From Tellurirhabdus bombi (GTDB lineage: Bacteria > Bacteroidota > Bacteroidia > Cytophagales > Spirosomataceae): a stretch of DNA of 64,000 nt. The stretch spans positions 3,608,001-3,672,000 of the forward strand of contig NZ_CP090557.1 in assembly GCF_021484805.1 (NCBI RefSeq), read 5' to 3'. The first letter of the stretch is position 1. The number at the start of each line of letters is the position of its first letter. Below are positions 62,001 to 64,000 of the stretch, one piece after another. The position numbers were made by a program, and so were the translations under genes. Below the pieces are notes generated by a model. It was not told the origin of the DNA, searched no databases, and saw nothing but the letters and a program-made list of their open reading frames with translations.

Positions 62001-62659
62001 ATGTCGTGCGCCACCCAGTCGTCGCGGTCTACGTAGTGCGAATCGTTGGACGCAATGATTTTCAGGTTGTGCTTGCGCGCCAGCTTCACCAGCGACTGAT
62101 TGACCTTAATCTGGTCGGGAATCTCGTGGCGTTGCAGTTCCACGTAATAATCCTCCCCGAAGCGATCTACCCACCATTTCAGTTCCTGCTCACCCGCTTC
62201 TTCGCCTTTTTTAAGGATCGTTTTCGGAACAATGGCCCCAATGCAACAGGTTGTCGCAATGAGTCCTTCCTTATATTTCTCAATCAGTGCTTTAGTAATA
62301 CGGGGATACTTGCCATACAGGCCTTCCATGTAGCCCAGCGAGCAAAGCTTCGACAGGTTTTTATACCCTGTCGCGTTCTTCGCCAACAGCAACTGGTGAT
62401 AGCGAACGTCTTTTTGTTCTTTGGTGAATTGTTTCTTATGATGGTCCTCAACGACGTAAAACTCACAGCCCACAATGGGTTTGATTCCCTGCTTGGCCGC
62501 TTCGGATACAAACTCAAAAACGCCGAACATATTGCCATGATCCGTGATGGCAACGGCGGGCATATTATCAGATTTCGCTTTCTTAATCAGCTTCTTAATT
62601 TCAGCCTGACCATCGAGCAGCGAATATTGGGTGTGGCAGTGGAGGTGAGAGAATTGCAT
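59024..62659 (-). CDS. dnaE: DNA polymerase III subunit alpha
   Basis: 1211 residues. The N-terminal PHP domain starts FSHLHCHTQYSLLDGQAEI, and the polymerase palm has PDIDTDFDDEGRQKVIDYV with the catalytic Asp pair, plus GPGRGSAAGSAVAYCIGI. A helix-hairpin-helix region and an OB-fold (VGGIVTSSQIRQSRNGNPFIIFKMED) follow. It is the main replicative polymerase. The PHP histidines (HCHTQYS, ITDHGNMFG) appear intact, which may mean active metal-dependent proofreading. Length is typical of Bacteroidota. Confidence 0.97.
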   Translation of the reverse strand: MQFSHLHCHTQYSLLDGQAEIKKLIKKAKSDNMPAVAITDHGNMFGVFEFVSEAAKQGIKPIVGCEFYVVEDHHKKQFTKEQKDVRYHQLLLAKNATGYKNLSKLCSLGYMEGLYGKYPRITKALIEKYKEGLIATTCCIGAIVPKTILKKGEEAGEQELKWWVDRFGEDYYVELQRHEIPDQIKVNQSLVKLARKHNLKIIASNDSHYVDRDDWVAHDILLCVNTGEKMSTPSAKEFNDDEGFPKGTRFAFFNDQFYFKNTQEMSTLFKDLPEAIDNTNDIVGKVETLKLKRDILLPNFPIPKEFQLHDDDVLNQWEYLKHLTYTGAKERYGEIESHVQERLDFELFTIKTMGFAGYFLIVSDFIKAGRDLGVMIGPGRGSAAGSAVAYCIGITNIDPIKYNLLFERFLNPDRKSMPDIDTDFDDEGRQKVIDYVVQKYGRNQVAQIVTYGTMAAKSAIKDVARVMELPLADSNALAKLVPDKPTYNMTLRKIFEDPIDTLGQMIQPEEVDNVRKMRLLESGDDRTVREMKFMADSAKISHVLKQARKLEGTVRNTGIHAAGIIIAPDDLSTILPVSTSKESELLITQYEGKIIEDAGVIKMDFLGLRNLTIIKECLRLIKQNHGGLLIDGVETEIDDIPLDDPKTYELFQRGETNAIFQFESDGMKKYMKDLKPDRFEDLIAMNALYRPGPIAYIPTFINRKHGREEVKYDLPEMEEYLGDTYGINVYQEQIMLLSQKLGGFTKGDADVLRKAMGKKDRATLDKMKGKFMEGCGKNGLSLKTCEKVWTDWEAFASYAFNKSHSTCYAFVAYQTAYLKSHYKSEYMAAVLTSCLGNIEKITFFLEESKAIGIPVLGPDVNESERFFGVNQKGEIRFGLGGIKGTGDAAVESIIEERKKGGQFKDLFDFMIRINLRTVNKKTLESLAYAGAFDNISEYHRAQFFDVPPGEQGTFIERLIKFANNYHAEKSAAQQSLFGAMNGGEPTIPRPKAPNVQTWSEIDKLKFEKDVVGFYITGHPLDEFRLELESFCTCTLEKVLDDANKGREISVGGIVTSSQIRQSRNGNPFIIFKMEDYNGSMEMSLFGEDYVRLGNYIEIGHFLHIKGKVQNRWNSDQYEFRPSAMQLLTEVRQKYSKELCVRLDLQIVNDEFVTKIADLVKAYPGSCNLLLSIRDREEPVEVSLMSRPFKVAPVNELLRALEAIDGVSCRLN

Positions 62660-62746
62660 TATCTACACTAAATTTCTAGGAGAGTTCCTTTGTAAAAATA
62701 GGCAGATAAGGCGAGAACCAAGCTAAAAAAAGCATTAAAAAAGCAA

Positions 62747-63505
62747 CTAGCTCATCTCCAGAACGATCTCCTGAATAATCTCGTCGGCATTATTTTTAAA
62801 GCCACCCCGTAAGAAGCGCAGCCGATTGGGGTGGCACATTTGGTAGGTTGGGACGGGCAATTTTGGACTCTCCAACCGGAATAAACGTTTGGCTATGATT
62901 TCGCTCCGCCGACCATTTCCATCTTTCCAGAAACCAAATTGCTCGTTCAAATGCCAGCAGTAGTTTGGATCAGTAGTTAAAATAATGACCATGTCTGGTT
63001 GTATGACCTCTATTTCCTGACAAAGAAGCGCTAGGAACGCTTGCATCGTATTATCGTATAACTTACCGCTTGGGCGACCTTTATTCACATCGATTTTTGA
63101 CAAATTGGTGCGAAGCGTTGCCTTTAGAAAATTCTCGACGCCATATGCTTGGCTCAACATTTCCATGAATCGCCAGTAGGGTGACTTGCGCCCAGCGTAC
63201 TGCGCGTGTTCCTGTTCGGTAAAGTTTGTATACGCTTCCGTCAAACGCCTGTACGTTTCTTCTGCCGCCTCATCAGTCCGGAACGGTGCCCATCCATACG
63301 TTTCCATTCCCACGAACAGCAGTTTTTTTGGCGCTTGAACATACTCAGGATACACATGCATCATGAACGGTCCATGAATATGCTCAATCGTTGGACTATT
63401 ATTCGTTATTAACCGCTGAATTTCTGGAAGTTGGCTAGAATACAAGGCACGAAGGCGCTGATTGAGCGTCTGGGAATCAACAGGTTTTGAAGCGGGAGTC
63501 TGCAT
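62747..63505 (-). CDS. Uracil-DNA-glycosylase-superfamily-like protein of unknown specificity
   Basis: 252 residues. Not a standard UDG. The first glycosylase-like motif is KKLLFVGMETYGWAPF, at the place of GINPG-type motifs, and the last is TYQMCHPNRLRFLRGG, at the place of the HPSP-type motif. Between them are FLKATLRTNLSKIDVN and LCQEIEVIQPDMVIILTTDPNYCW, which fit the alpha/beta/alpha fold. Whether it is an active glycosylase is unclear since the usual Asp/Asn is replaced by ETYGW. It lies 87 bases upstream of dnaE on the same strand. Confidence 0.6.
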   Translation of the reverse strand: MQTPASKPVDSQTLNQRLRALYSSQLPEIQRLITNNSPTIEHIHGPFMMHVYPEYVQAPKKLLFVGMETYGWAPFRTDEAAEETYRRLTEAYTNFTEQEHAQYAGRKSPYWRFMEMLSQAYGVENFLKATLRTNLSKIDVNKGRPSGKLYDNTMQAFLALLCQEIEVIQPDMVIILTTDPNYCWHLNEQFGFWKDGNGRRSEIIAKRLFRLESPKLPVPTYQMCHPNRLRFLRGGFKNNADEIIQEIVLEMS

Positions 63506-63551
63506 TTTACGCTCTAAACGATTAAAAAGCTATTCAACTCTTTAAGTAAAT

Positions 63552-64000
63552 TCATTGCCTGCGCTTACGCTCCCGTTTTACCCAGTCCTGCTGGAACACT
63601 ACTTCGACGGGATCGCTCTCCAGCACCGGATAACTAACCTGTAAATAGGCCGCTTCCTTCTTCAGGGGCAGATAAACGAGTCCCCGCGCCGACTCCCCTG
63701 CGGGAACGGTTGTCCGCTTGAGCGCCAGCTCTTTCCAGCGGTATCTTTCGTAATCGTAGCGCTCCATTCGGTCGGCAAAAGTACCGTGGTCAATCATGCG
63801 CTTGGCCTGAATCGCCGTGTAGATGTTGTTATGCGTCACCCGATTGTTTACCCACCGCTCCGCCGATTTACGAGTCTGGCCAGAGCTGGACGAAGCCACG
63901 TCACTCGCGATAGCCGCCACCATCAGCACGGTATTAATCACTTTGGCTCGCTTTATTCTTTTTTCTTCCCGAATCTGGTTCGCAGCTACGCGGTCGGCCT
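63552..64000 (-). CDS. Hypothetical protein, partial (runs off right edge)
   Basis: The frame stays open from the stop at 63552 to the window end, so the true start is beyond 64000; a GTG at 63941 is only internal. At least 148 residues are visible. They include a charged segment (VAANQIREEKRIKRAKVI), a short hydrophobic stretch (VINTVLMVAAIASDVA), and a basic tail (DWVKRERKRRQ). No family is recognised. Confidence 0.6.
   Translation of the reverse strand, partial: ADRVAANQIREEKRIKRAKVINTVLMVAAIASDVASSSSGQTRKSAERWVNNRVTHNNIYTAIQAKRMIDHGTFADRMERYDYERYRWKELALKRTTVPAGESARGLVYLPLKKEAAYLQVSYPVLESDPVEVVFQQDWVKRERKRRQ

Noticed and set aside
1-64000. tRNA, rRNA, IS element, prophage or integration-site signals
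   Set aside because: Intergenic gaps were read for tRNA-like cloverleaf ends, transposase or integrase frames and long terminal repeats; none was seen.

Overview
The window comes from the chromosome of a member of the Bacteroidota, most likely a Cytophagales/Spirosomaceae-type bacterium (Spirosoma, Larkinella or a relative; this placement is inference from gene content). The evidence is an ECF-sigma/FecR/SusC-type cluster, gliding protein GldC, a type IX secretion (CHU_C) C-terminal domain, type III glutamine synthetase, the long form of IspG, and promoters of the Bacteroidota form TTTG-N19/20-TAnnTTTG. No tRNA, rRNA, CRISPR array, IS element or prophage was seen. Gene density is high and nearly all content looks chromosomal.

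Layout. 1-2380 (minus): end of a nutrient-uptake locus, with an ECF sigma factor, a FecR anti-sigma factor and the start of a TonB-dependent SusC-like receptor that runs off the left edge. 2500-8610: L-rhamnose catabolism, with an aldolase-dehydrogenase fusion, isomerase and FGGY kinase in one operon and a convergent GntR regulator. 8937-15272: a small membrane protein, a Tat-exported sugar isomerase-fold protein, a three-gene pterin-type operon (PTPS/QueD, FolE and an SDR lacking the catalytic Tyr), and a hexose transporter plus galactokinase-like gene. 15368-24547: IspG, small proteins, a thioredoxin-like TPR protein, GldC, DUF4197, CinA, a 2-oxoacid dehydrogenase E2 and a 5'-nucleotidase. 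24616-31548 (all minus): desaturase, DUF4159, RsmE, a hypothetical gene, an M28 peptidase and two tandem GT-C-like membrane proteins. 31819-43283: OYE, VOC, GSIII, MtaB, a very GC-rich T9SS surface protein, ammonium transporter and porin. 43669-47028: ferredoxin, LuxC-type acyl-CoA reductase, GH16 and an esterase.

The most striking region is 47150-52238. Five co-directional genes encode an esterase, an ATP-grasp ligase, a GCS2/YbdK carboxylate-amine ligase, a class I glutamine amidotransferase-like protein and a second, divergent ATP-grasp-like protein, and the run closes with a strong terminator. It looks like a self-contained pathway for an unidentified amide- or peptide-like small molecule, and is the best candidate here for an undescribed system.

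52282-64000: an outer-membrane-like hypothetical protein, class III aminotransferase, methionine aminopeptidase, a helicase with HRDC and HTH tail, thioredoxin, a HepT/MntA toxin-antitoxin pair directly behind dnaE, DNA polymerase III alpha, a uracil-DNA-glycosylase-like protein and a partial hypothetical gene at the right edge. Several start codons were moved inward from the longest reading frame because the extension used TTG or GTG and lay outside the conserved part of the protein.
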